Below, piece after piece: positions 25,991 through 33,141 of a stretch of DNA of 64,000 bases. Numbering within the stretch: position 1 is the stretch's first letter; every line of letters starts with the position of its first letter. Position numbers and translations under genes: made by a program. The notes below the pieces were generated by a model, which saw nothing but the letters and a program-made list of their open reading frames with translations, ran no database searches and was not told the DNA's origin. Location of the stretch: the NCBI RefSeq assembly GCF_022601875.1, contig NZ_JAKVIP010000014.1:1-64000 (forward strand), given 5' to 3'. This DNA is from Chryseobacterium sp. SSA4.19 (lineage in GTDB: Bacteria > Bacteroidota > Bacteroidia > Flavobacteriales > Weeksellaceae).

Positions 25991-26701
25991 ATGAAAAAAA
26001 CTTTATTTCTTTTACTTGCGAGCAGCTTATTAACTGCTCAGACCTCAGAATTACTTTCTAACAGCTGGTATATTTCCAAGATGGTAACCAACAGCGGACA
26101 GACCACAAATACTCCCTTAATTGACGGCGGCGTACTTGCCTCCACTTTTAATTCAGCAGGAGGTACCAGTTATGTTTTCAATTCAAAATATTATAATACC
26201 TCTCTTCTGGGATTTGGGATCATGCCGGGAAGCAATAATATGATAAAGACTGCCGGAGGATGTACACTGGCGTATTACAACGGAGGAAATGCTTTTGCGG
26301 TACGTAACTATGATCAGAAAAATTGTGATGTTTATAATGATGGCGGCTATGCCTCTGTTTATAATTACCAGATCACCACCAATTGCAATGTAAAAACACT
26401 GGTAATTACAGATCCTTCGGGAAATAAAGTGTATTATAACAATACTTTGCAATTAAGCACGAAAGAGAATGAACTTATAAAGAAAGTGTTTACTATCTAT
26501 CCTAATCCTGTAAAAGAAGATTTACATATCGAAAACATTGAGAAAAATCTTACTTTGAAAATTTTTGATCTTTCCGGAAAGTTAGTTTATGAAACAACAA
26601 CTGCAGATCGGAAAATGAAGATTGAAACCAATACTCTTCAGAAAGGCCAGTATATTTTAAGTATCGAAAACTATACTTCCGTGCCTTTCATTAAAGAATA
26701 A
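25991..26701 (+). CDS. Secreted protein with T9SS type A sorting domain
   Basis: About 236 residues. Sec signal peptide (MKKTLFLLLASSLLTAQ), then an unrecognised beta-rich, Asn/Tyr-rich domain (about 20-150, with LLSNSWYISKMV at its start, reminiscent of lipocalin-like openings), and a C-terminal type IX secretion sorting domain (about 165-236: IYPNPVKEDLHIEN ... LKIFDLSGKLVYET ... LQKGQYILSIE). Exported through the Por/T9SS machinery to the surface or medium. Function of the body unknown. The start at 25991 is set by the promoter position and the signal peptide. Confidence 0.83.
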   Translation: MKKTLFLLLASSLLTAQTSELLSNSWYISKMVTNSGQTTNTPLIDGGVLASTFNSAGGTSYVFNSKYYNTSLLGFGIMPGSNNMIKTAGGCTLAYYNGGNAFAVRNYDQKNCDVYNDGGYASVYNYQITTNCNVKTLVITDPSGNKVYYNNTLQLSTKENELIKKVFTIYPNPVKEDLHIENIEKNLTLKIFDLSGKLVYETTTADRKMKIETNTLQKGQYILSIENYTSVPFIKE

Positions 26702-26715
26702 TCAATAATGATTTT

Positions 26716-26752
26716 AATAAGAAAAGTCCCGAATTTCGGGACTTTTCTTATT
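26716..26752. terminator. Bidirectional terminator
   Basis: Perfect hairpin AATAAGAAAAGTCCCGAA/TTCGGGACTTTTCTTATT between the convergent T9SS cargo and methyltransferase genes. Its right arm includes the methyltransferase stop codon. Confidence 0.87.
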
Positions 26753-27515
26753 TTTTATAAACTACAGGAAGGATTTCATTTTTGCGCAGCCCATATTTTT
26801 TAATTTCTTCTTCTGAAAAATTCTGAGAATAAAAGTTCGGTTCAGCTTCAAAACCTGCTTTCTTTAACCGGTCAAAATAATCCATTCCATACCAGCGTAC
26901 ATGGTCATATTGACCAAAATGTCTCTGGCGTTCTTTCGGATCTTTAATGGTAAAATCCTCATACGTTTTTTCAAGAGCATTTTTCATCGGAACCTGCAGA
27001 ATTCCCCAGCCTCCCGGTCTCAGCACGCGGTAAAGTTCATTCATTGCCTTTGCATCATCTTCAATATGTTCAAGAACATGGTTGCAGAATATGATGTCGA
27101 AGCTTTCATCTTCAAAAGGAAGATCAAGGATATCCGCTTTCACATCAACAATCGGAGAAAACAAATCGGCTGAAATATAATTCAGGTTTTTCATCCGTTT
27201 GAATTTCCTTAAAAACTCCTGTTCAGGAGCAATATGCAGAACTTTATAATTTTTAATGAAAAAATCAGTTTCATTCTGAAGATAGAGCCACATCTGCCGG
27301 TGCCGTTCCAGGCTTAAAGTTCCCGGAGATAATGCATTTTCACGTTGTTTTCCATATCCGTAAGGAAGGAATTTCCTATAGGATTTTCCATCGATAGGAT
27401 CCGTAAAGCGGTCTCCTTTAAAAAACTGGTAAATCAGCGGGCGTGCCCAGATGCTCATTTTGATCAGCATGGGACGCGGAACCGTATTCAATAAAAGTTT
27501 CGCGGCTTTTTTCAT
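26748..27515 (-). CDS. Class I SAM-dependent methyltransferase
   Basis: 255 residues. The Rossmann methyltransferase core starts near residue 85: VLHIAPEQEFLRKFKR (motif I variant), ISADLFSPIVDVKADILDLPFEDESFDIIFCNHVLEHIEDDAKAM (motifs II-IV, with the typical CNHVLEH), then LYRVLRPGGWGILQVP. It belongs to the Methyltransf_11 type. The substrate is not evident. The start codon shares one base with the stop of map (TAATG), so translation is coupled and the two genes form an operon. That gives no clear functional hint. Confidence 0.85.
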   Translation of the reverse strand: MKKAAKLLLNTVPRPMLIKMSIWARPLIYQFFKGDRFTDPIDGKSYRKFLPYGYGKQRENALSPGTLSLERHRQMWLYLQNETDFFIKNYKVLHIAPEQEFLRKFKRMKNLNYISADLFSPIVDVKADILDLPFEDESFDIIFCNHVLEHIEDDAKAMNELYRVLRPGGWGILQVPMKNALEKTYEDFTIKDPKERQRHFGQYDHVRWYGMDYFDRLKKAGFEAEPNFYSQNFSEEEIKKYGLRKNEILPVVYKK

Positions 27516-28324
27516 TAAAAATCCAATTGGAATGCTTTTTCTTCGTCACTTTCGATACTCAGAGCATCATAGATGTATTGAAAGGTAGAAAGCAATACCG
27601 GTTTTCCGTTGATTACCGCTACGTCATGCTCAAAATGAGCAGAAGGCTGGCTGTCAAGAGTGGTTACCGTCCAGCCGTCATTGTGGAACTTCACTTTTTC
27701 AGTTCCCAGATTGATCATCGGTTCGATAGCGATAGTCAATCCGTCTTTGATTACTTTGCCGCTTCCCTGTCTTCCGTAGTTCGGAACCTGAGGATCTTCA
27801 TGCATCTGCCTGCCGACACCATGGCCGACAAGCTCTTTTACTACGCCGTATCCTTCTTTTTCACAGTGGCTCTGAATAGCATAGGAAATATCCCCGATTC
27901 TTTTTCCTCTGACGCATTGCGCAATCCCTTTATACAAAGATTCCTTAGCAACCTTCAGCAGCTTTTTGGTTTCAGGTTTCACTTCTCCGATTTCAAAAGT
28001 ATAGGCATGATCTCCTACAAAACCGTTTAGCACCGCTCCGCAATCTACAGAAAGCACATCGCCTTCTTTAATCTCATCCTTATTCGGAAACCCATGAACG
28101 ACCTGCTCGTTGGGAGAAATGCATAATGAATACGGAAATCCTCCGTATCCTAAAAATGCAGGTTCAGCACCATGATCTTTAATGAAATCATGGGCTAATT
28201 TATCTAAATACAAAGTAGTAATACCCGGCTTGATTTCTTTTGCCAACATTCCTAATGTTTTTGAAACCAACTGAGCACTCTGCTTCATCAGACGCAATTC
28301 GTCTATTGTTTTTAACTGAATCAT
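27515..28324 (-). CDS. map: Type I methionine aminopeptidase
   Basis: 269 residues. Removes the N-terminal Met from nascent proteins. The metal ligands are visible in order: D in VLSVDCGAVLNGFVGDHAYTF (two Asp), H in GHGVGRQMHEDPQVPN, E in AIEPMI and E in SAHFEHDVAV. The N-terminal LRLMKQSAQLVSKTLGML helix is canonical. Upstream is a 157-base spacer carrying an inverted repeat. Downstream is the methyltransferase, one base overlapping. Confidence 0.96.
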   Translation of the reverse strand: MIQLKTIDELRLMKQSAQLVSKTLGMLAKEIKPGITTLYLDKLAHDFIKDHGAEPAFLGYGGFPYSLCISPNEQVVHGFPNKDEIKEGDVLSVDCGAVLNGFVGDHAYTFEIGEVKPETKKLLKVAKESLYKGIAQCVRGKRIGDISYAIQSHCEKEGYGVVKELVGHGVGRQMHEDPQVPNYGRQGSGKVIKDGLTIAIEPMINLGTEKVKFHNDGWTVTTLDSQPSAHFEHDVAVINGKPVLLSTFQYIYDALSIESDEEKAFQLDF

Positions 28325-28331
28325 TTTAATA

Positions 28332-28473
28332 TAGATGTTAGATATTAGATGTCAGATATTAGATCAAAACTTTATGGATATTTTAAGTTTAATTCTAAAC
28401 ATCTATTATATTCTGGTCATTGTTAAATCAGAAGCTGATTTAGAACTAATATCTAATCTCTAACTTCCAATTT
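28332..28473. repeat. Intergenic inverted repeat, TTAGATATTAGAT type
   Basis: The spacer between the HAD-phosphatase and map genes begins with GTTAGATATTAGATGTCAGA and ends with CTAATATCTAATCTCTAAC, i.e. inverted ends about 140 bases apart. Inside is a perfect hairpin AAATCAG-aag-CTGATTT (about 28427-28443). It has the look of a dispersed intergenic element. Confidence 0.6.
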
Positions 28474-28481
28474 CTTTTAAT

Positions 28482-28913
28482 TTACCAGAATAATCCTTTT
28501 TTCTTTTCTTTTTTAAGTTTTGAATAGGCTAAAACTTCTTTGCCTTCCACACGGAATTCTATTCTTTCTTTAATAATATTGTAGATCTCGCCCCATCCCG
28601 GAAATCCGCCAAGGTTTCTGTCATCAATAAACCAGTCTGCATCCAGCTTTCTTGATTGGGTTTCAGGGTTAAAAACCTCGCCTTCAAAACTTGAGTTCAC
28701 GGCATAAAATTCGATTCCGTTTTTCTTACAGAATTCTATAGCCTCATCTAACGTTTTGCCGTGACGGTACGTCCAGAGAATAAGCCTGTATCCTTCGCTC
28801 TGCAGTTTTTTCAGGGTTTCAAAAGCGAAAATTTTAGGTTTGCCGATTGCCGGATACGCGTCATCAACAACAGTTCCGTCAAAATCTACAGCAATTTTTT
28901 TATTATTCATCAT
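28482..28913 (-). CDS. BT_0820-like HAD-superfamily phosphatase
   Basis: About 143 residues. HAD motif I is VDFDGTVVDD (nucleophile Asp), followed by the short cap-less fold, motif II/III region LILWTYRHGKTLDEAIEFCKKNGI, and the acidic motif DADWFIDDRNLGG. It resembles the Bacteroides thetaiotaomicron BT_0820 family of small HAD phosphatases of unknown substrate. The Lys-rich C-terminus (KLKKEKKKGLFW) is a local extension. The frame is open from 28946, but a promoter box lies at 28936-28943, so the start is one of the two adjacent ATGs at 28913 or 28910. Confidence 0.8.
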   Translation of the reverse strand: MMNNKKIAVDFDGTVVDDAYPAIGKPKIFAFETLKKLQSEGYRLILWTYRHGKTLDEAIEFCKKNGIEFYAVNSSFEGEVFNPETQSRKLDADWFIDDRNLGGFPGWGEIYNIIKERIEFRVEGKEVLAYSKLKKEKKKGLFW

Positions 28914-28935
28914 TTTGAATATATTTTTAAAAATG

Positions 28936-28943
28936 CAAAGATA
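28936..28943 (-). promoter_or_regulatory. -7 promoter box (TATCTTTG) of the HAD phosphatase
   Basis: Exact TAnnTTTG match on the minus strand. It excludes the longer start at 28946 and supports the ATG pair at 28910-28913. Confidence 0.6.
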
Positions 28944-28951
28944 CAAATAAA

Positions 28952-28979
28952 AAGAGTGCTAAAAATATTCAGCACTCTT
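28952..28979 (-). terminator. Terminator after the desaturase gene
   Basis: Hairpin AAGAGTGCT-aaaaatattc-AGCACTCTT, followed on the minus strand by TTTATTTG. It sits about 25 bases past the desaturase stop and directly in front of the next promoter. Confidence 0.82.
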
Positions 28980-29004
28980 CCTTTTATTATTTTACTACGA
29001 CCGG

Positions 29005-29985
29005 CTATTCTTTTACCCAGTTAAACTGGAACTGCAGATCCGGTGTTGATATCCTGTCGGTGATTTTCTGAAGCCTTGCAGGAAGTTTCATTAAGTATTC
29101 CTGAGCTTTTTCAGCTTTTTCATTAAGGCCTTTTATATGCTCAATTTTCCATTCATCCAGCAGGTCTTTCATAATGTTGATATAATCCTGTCCTGTATAC
29201 ACCATACATCTCTGCGCCGCATCTGAAAAATGACCCCAAAGTTCTCCGGCTTTCTGTCCAGACTGCCTCATCATATGAGCAGGCATCACGATTTTTTTGC
29301 GCATCATATCTTCAAATGCCAAAATCATTTCTGAAGGGTCTATTTCTAATATTTTTGCGACAAAATGTTTATATGCTTTGGCATGTCTTGCTTCATCAGC
29401 AGCAATAACCGCGCACATCTTAGCCAGTTTGGTGTTTCCCGACTGTTTTGCCAATGTACCTACTCTTCTGTGGGAAATATTGGTTGCCGTTTCCTGGAAG
29501 CTTGTATAGACGAAATTTCTATATGGATCCATGCTTGTTCCCAAATCAAAACCATCATTGATCAGGTACTGTGTCGTAACTTCCATTTCCCTCATGTTTA
29601 CCCTTCCGCACAGATACAGGTATTTGCTTAAAAGGTCGCCATGGCGGTTTTCTTCACCTGTCCAGGCTCTTACCCAGTTGGCCCAGCCGATTTCTTTCTG
29701 TTCCTGATCTATTCCGTCCACACCCATGAGCCATGATTCATAGGAAGGCAATGCTTCTTCTGTGATACAGTCACCGATAAGTGTTACAAATAAATCATAC
29801 GGCATTTCGCGAGCGAAAGTCTGGATTTCTTCTAAGTCGTATTTAAAATCAGCGCTTGACGGATCCGGAAGATAGTCTGAAGGCTGCCAGATTTTTTCGA
29901 TTGGCGTTAAGAACTTTTCCAGAAAAGAACCGACTTCCTTCTCCAAAATCCCCATGACTTCTTTTCTTACAAGCTTTTGATACAT
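29005..29985 (-). CDS. Acyl-ACP desaturase
   Basis: 326-residue soluble di-iron desaturase (plant stearoyl-ACP desaturase/DesA type) that introduces a cis double bond into acyl-ACP. Iron ligands: E in LIGDCITEEALPSYE, EENRHG (ExxH) in WTGEENRHGD, E in YTSFQETATNISHRR and DEARHA (ExxH) in IAADEARHAKAY. Length is normal. Monocistronic: own -7 box (30009-30016) and a terminator. A 14-base palindrome upstream of the promoter may be an operator, which would suit control of membrane fluidity (inference). Confidence 0.93.
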   Translation of the reverse strand: MYQKLVRKEVMGILEKEVGSFLEKFLTPIEKIWQPSDYLPDPSSADFKYDLEEIQTFAREMPYDLFVTLIGDCITEEALPSYESWLMGVDGIDQEQKEIGWANWVRAWTGEENRHGDLLSKYLYLCGRVNMREMEVTTQYLINDGFDLGTSMDPYRNFVYTSFQETATNISHRRVGTLAKQSGNTKLAKMCAVIAADEARHAKAYKHFVAKILEIDPSEMILAFEDMMRKKIVMPAHMMRQSGQKAGELWGHFSDAAQRCMVYTGQDYINIMKDLLDEWKIEHIKGLNEKAEKAQEYLMKLPARLQKITDRISTPDLQFQFNWVKE

Positions 29986-30008
29986 TTTTAGAATTTAGAA
30001 TTAATTTA

Positions 30009-30016
30009 CAAAGTTA
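30009..30016 (-). promoter_or_regulatory. -7 promoter box (TAACTTTG) of the desaturase
   Basis: Exact TAnnTTTG match on the minus strand, about 25 bases before the ATG. Confidence 0.6.
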
Positions 30017-30036
30017 TGATATTATTATTATTTAAG

Positions 30037-30050
30037 ACATAATATTATGT
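30037..30050. promoter_or_regulatory. Palindrome upstream of the desaturase promoter
   Basis: ACATAATATTATGT, a perfect 14-base palindrome 20 bases upstream of the desaturase -7 box, where it would cover the -33 region. It is an operator candidate, though AT-rich palindromes also arise by chance. Confidence 0.35.
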
Positions 30051-30074
30051 TAATTCTACCTGATATTAATCATA

Positions 30075-30109
30075 AATAATGCCACTATGTAAAGTATAAC
30101 GGCATTATT
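30075..30109 (-). terminator. Hairpin after gpmI
   Basis: AATAATGCC/GGCATTATT stem with a 17-base loop (inner TAT/ATA pairs possible), 19 bases past the gpmI stop. The T-tract is weak. Confidence 0.6.
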
Positions 30110-30127
30110 CATATAAAAGTATTTATT

Positions 30128-31669
30128 TTAATTTACTAGAATATCTCCTGTCATAATTTCCGGGATTTCCACGCCCATCACTTTTAAAATAGTTGGAGCA
30201 ACATCACCCAGCTTACCGGGTTTCAGATTCCAGGTATGCTCTTTGTCCATTACGATGAAAGGAACCAGATTGGTGGAATGCTGTGTATTCGGGCTTCCAT
30301 CCGGATTCATCATCACATCGGAGTTCCCGTGGTCGGCCAGTATAAAAACAGCATAACCATGCTCATAGGCGGTGGTAGCTACTTTTTCAATGCATTTGTC
30401 AACCGTTTCCGCTGCGGTTACTGCTGCCTGGAAAACTCCTGTATGTCCTACCATATCCGTATTGGCGAAGTTTAAACAGATAAAATCTGCTGTTTCGTGT
30501 TCCAGTTCAGGCAGAATGGCATTTGTTATATCATAGGCAGACATTTCGGGCTTAAGATCATAGGTCGGAACATCTTTCGGACTCGGACAAAGCAGTCTTT
30601 TTTCGCCTACGAACTGCTCTTCGCGGCCTCCGGAAAAGAAAAATGTTACATGCGGATATTTCTCCGTTTCGGCAATCCTGATCTGTAGTTTTTGGTTTCT
30701 TTCCAGAACCTCACCCATGGTTTCTTTTAATACCTCTTCATCAAAAACAACGTGTACATTCTGGAATGTTTTATCATAATTGGTTAATGTAATATAATAA
30801 AGCGGAAGCTTTCTCATAAAATATTCCGGATTATCATGCTGGCAAAGGACTTCTGTAATTTCCCTGCCACGATCTGTACGGAAATTGAAACAGATCACGA
30901 CGTCATGATCCGTAATCTTACCAACAGGAACCACATTACCAATCTGTGTAGAATCAATCATAATGATCGGCTTCATAAATTCATCTGTAATACCTTCATC
31001 ATACGATTTCTGAATAGCAAGCAACGCATTGGTAGTCTGATCTCCTACTCCTTCTACCATCGCATCATATGCAATTTTCACACGTTCCCATCTTTTGTCC
31101 CTGTCCATCGCGTAGTATCTTCCAACCACAGAAGCCAGCTTTCCTACTGTTTTTTCCATATGCTTCTGGATATCTTCAATAAACCCTTTACCGGAATGCG
31201 GATCACAGTCGCGGCCGTCTGTAAAGGCATGAACAAAAACATTTTCATGCAATCCGAATTCATGTGCCGCTGTGATCAGCCCTTTTAAATGATTGATATG
31301 CGAATGTACGCCCCCGTCTGAAACCAGACCGATAAAATGGACTCTTTTATTTTCTCTTTTAGCATATTCAAAGGCATCCTGAATCACTTTCTGCTGACCC
31401 AGGGAACCGTTTTCAACAGCCATATTCAGTTTAACAAGATTTTGGTATACCACTCTCCCTGCTCCCAGATTCATATGTCCTACTTCAGAATTTCCCATTT
31501 GCCCTACAGGCAGGCCCACAGCAAGCCCGCTTGCCTCAAGCGTAGTATGGGGAAAATTTTTAAAACAGCTATCTATAAATGGTGTATTGGCCTGATCGAT
31601 GGCAGAAACGGCCGGATTTGTTCCCAATCCCCATCCGTCAAGGATCGCTAATATTGCTTTTTTCGACAT
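30128..31669 (-). CDS. gpmI: 2,3-bisphosphoglycerate-independent phosphoglycerate mutase
   Basis: 513-residue Mn-dependent enzyme interconverting 3- and 2-phosphoglycerate in glycolysis. The alkaline-phosphatase-like metal site is visible: ILDGWGLG at the N-terminus, GNSEVGHMNLGAG with the catalytic Ser, and LADHGNSDVMMNPDGSPNTQHSTNLVP near the C-terminus. The transferase domain holds VHAFTDGRDCDPHS and VGRYYAMDRDKRWER. Length is standard. A promoter box at 31691-31698 fits the ATG. Confidence 0.97.
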   Translation of the reverse strand: MSKKAILAILDGWGLGTNPAVSAIDQANTPFIDSCFKNFPHTTLEASGLAVGLPVGQMGNSEVGHMNLGAGRVVYQNLVKLNMAVENGSLGQQKVIQDAFEYAKRENKRVHFIGLVSDGGVHSHINHLKGLITAAHEFGLHENVFVHAFTDGRDCDPHSGKGFIEDIQKHMEKTVGKLASVVGRYYAMDRDKRWERVKIAYDAMVEGVGDQTTNALLAIQKSYDEGITDEFMKPIIMIDSTQIGNVVPVGKITDHDVVICFNFRTDRGREITEVLCQHDNPEYFMRKLPLYYITLTNYDKTFQNVHVVFDEEVLKETMGEVLERNQKLQIRIAETEKYPHVTFFFSGGREEQFVGEKRLLCPSPKDVPTYDLKPEMSAYDITNAILPELEHETADFICLNFANTDMVGHTGVFQAAVTAAETVDKCIEKVATTAYEHGYAVFILADHGNSDVMMNPDGSPNTQHSTNLVPFIVMDKEHTWNLKPGKLGDVAPTILKVMGVEIPEIMTGDILVN

Positions 31670-31690
31670 TTCGTATAAACTTTTGTATCA

Positions 31691-31698
31691 CAAATTTA
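31691..31698 (-). promoter_or_regulatory. -7 promoter box (TAAATTTG) of gpmI
   Basis: Exact TAnnTTTG match on the minus strand, about 21 bases before the gpmI ATG. Confidence 0.6.
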
Positions 31699-31843
31699 TT
31701 TAATTTGAAATGAATTTAAGAATCTGAAGGACTTAAATTTTCATTAAAAGATTTCAGTTTCCTGCAGTTTGGGATTATAAAGTTTGCAACCATCAACTTT
31801 GTTTTATGGTTGTATATGCATTCTCTGCCTTAAATATTTTCAT

Positions 31844-31851
31844 TAATTTTG
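31844..31851 (+). promoter_or_regulatory. -7 promoter box (TAATTTTG) of the SUI1-like gene
   Basis: Exact TAnnTTTG match only four bases before the ATG at 31856, so the mRNA is probably leaderless or nearly so. Confidence 0.6.
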
Positions 31852-31855
31852 CCAT

Positions 31856-32179
31856 ATGGATTTAAGAGACCAACTGAAAAACCTTTTTCCTGAGCATGAG
31901 GAACAGGATTTTAAAATGCCTGAAGAGCAGTTCAAACAAAAAGAACCGCTGGTATGCAAGTTTGAAAAAAAAGGCAGAAACGGCAAGCCAGTAACTATTA
32001 TTGAAGGCTGGGAAGGAAGCGAGGACGAATTAAAAAACATCTCCAAAAAAATAAAAACCACACTGGGAATAGGTGGTTCTGAGAAGGATGGAACGATCAT
32101 TATTCAGGGTGACAACCGTGATAAGATAATGAATATCCTTGAAGAGATGGGCTATAAAACCAAAAGGGTCGGCGGATAG
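31856..32179 (+). CDS. SUI1/eIF1-like translation factor (YciH family)
   Basis: 107 residues. The C-terminal 80 residues match the SUI1 fold: RNGKPVTIIEGWEGSEDELKNISKKIKTTLGIGG followed by GTIIIQGDNRDKIMNILEEMGY, as in E. coli YciH and eukaryotic eIF1. The family affects start-site fidelity on the 30S subunit, but its bacterial role is poorly defined. The start MDLRDQLKNLF fits family members. The -7 box is only four bases upstream, so the mRNA may be leaderless. Its stop faces that of the LRR gene with four bases between, and no hairpin is visible there. Confidence 0.88.
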   Translation: MDLRDQLKNLFPEHEEQDFKMPEEQFKQKEPLVCKFEKKGRNGKPVTIIEGWEGSEDELKNISKKIKTTLGIGGSEKDGTIIIQGDNRDKIMNILEEMGYKTKRVGG

Positions 32180-32183
32180 TTAC

Positions 32184-33083
32184 TCAGAAGTAAATCTGAG
32201 TTTCCGGCATCATGGCTTTCAATTTTTCAATGGTTGAAGGAACCATCGGATTGCCCGTTAAGAGTAAGGTTTTAAGATTTTTTAATTGTGAAAATTCTTT
32301 CGGAAGGTCCTTTAATTTATTGTTAGCCAAATTCAGGCTCACTATGTTTTTCAAGCCTTTAATTTTAGGCGATATCTCTCTGATCTGATTACTGCTTACA
32401 TTTAAAAACTCCATATTTTTTGAACGGAACAGCTTTTCAGGAAGTCTTGAAATTGAGTTTTGCTGAAGTTCAAGGTACTTCAAATGTTTTGGAAACTCCA
32501 GGTTTTCCATATCTTTAATCTGATTGGAAGACAAATTCAATGATTTTAAATGTTCAATCTTATCGAGATCTTTCGCAATAAAACTGATCTGATTTCCCTG
32601 CAAATTAATTTCTTCTAGACTTGGGATCTGCATCAATGCTTCCGGGAAAACATTCAGGTTGTTGGCATCCAGGTGAATAACTTTCAGTTTTTGAAGCCTG
32701 GCAATATTTGGGTTAATGCCAGTCAGGCCGTTTAAGTTCATAGAGAAACTTTCAAGCTTTCTGAGCTCTCCGATTTCATCGGGAATATATTTGATGTTGT
32801 TTTCGTTCAGGTTTAAAATTGTCAGTTCTTTCAAAGCGAAGATAGACTCATCCATCTTTTCGAGCTTATTTTCCATTACATTAAGAAAAAAGATCAAATT
32901 CAGCTTCCGGATTTCTGAAGGGAGATTGAACATTCCTTTGCCTCTTAAGCTCATGCTGTACACCGTTTTACCACTTTTCAAAGCCTCGTCAACATTAGTG
33001 TATGTAGGATATTTTACGGGATCAATCTGAGCTTTAACTTGTGAAAGAGCGATGATAAAAATAGAAAGGAAAATTTTTTTCAT
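32184..33083 (-). CDS. Exported leucine-rich-repeat protein
   Basis: About 299 residues. Signal peptide MKKIFLSIFIIALSQVKAQ, then roughly nine leucine-rich repeats (from about residue 55 to the C-terminus) of the 23-residue bacterial type, e.g. LTILNLNENNIKYIPDEIGE and LKSLNLSSNQIKDMENLEF. There is no C-terminal T9SS domain or membrane anchor, so it should be periplasmic or released. LRRs mediate protein binding, and the partner is unknown. The start was moved from 33107 to the ATG at 33083, which opens a good signal peptide. The hairpin ending the upstream PhoX gene lies just before it. Confidence 0.85.
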   Translation of the reverse strand: MKKIFLSIFIIALSQVKAQIDPVKYPTYTNVDEALKSGKTVYSMSLRGKGMFNLPSEIRKLNLIFFLNVMENKLEKMDESIFALKELTILNLNENNIKYIPDEIGELRKLESFSMNLNGLTGINPNIARLQKLKVIHLDANNLNVFPEALMQIPSLEEINLQGNQISFIAKDLDKIEHLKSLNLSSNQIKDMENLEFPKHLKYLELQQNSISRLPEKLFRSKNMEFLNVSSNQIREISPKIKGLKNIVSLNLANNKLKDLPKEFSQLKNLKTLLLTGNPMVPSTIEKLKAMMPETQIYF

Positions 33084-33090
33084 AAATGAA

Positions 33091-33127
33091 AATACTGCCG
33101 GGCACAAAGATGTTGCCGGCAGTATTG
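33091..33127 (-). terminator. Terminator after the PhoX-family gene
   Basis: Hairpin AATACTGCCGG/CCGGCAGTATT with a 14-base loop, followed on the minus strand by TTTTCATTT. It abuts the start of the LRR gene. Confidence 0.75.
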
Positions 33128-33141
33128 GTAATTATTAATGG

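Noticed and set aside
30236..31651. Several plus-strand frames inside gpmI
   Set aside because: Antisense shadows of a strongly conserved gene, with Cys/His/Phe-rich sequences without family features.
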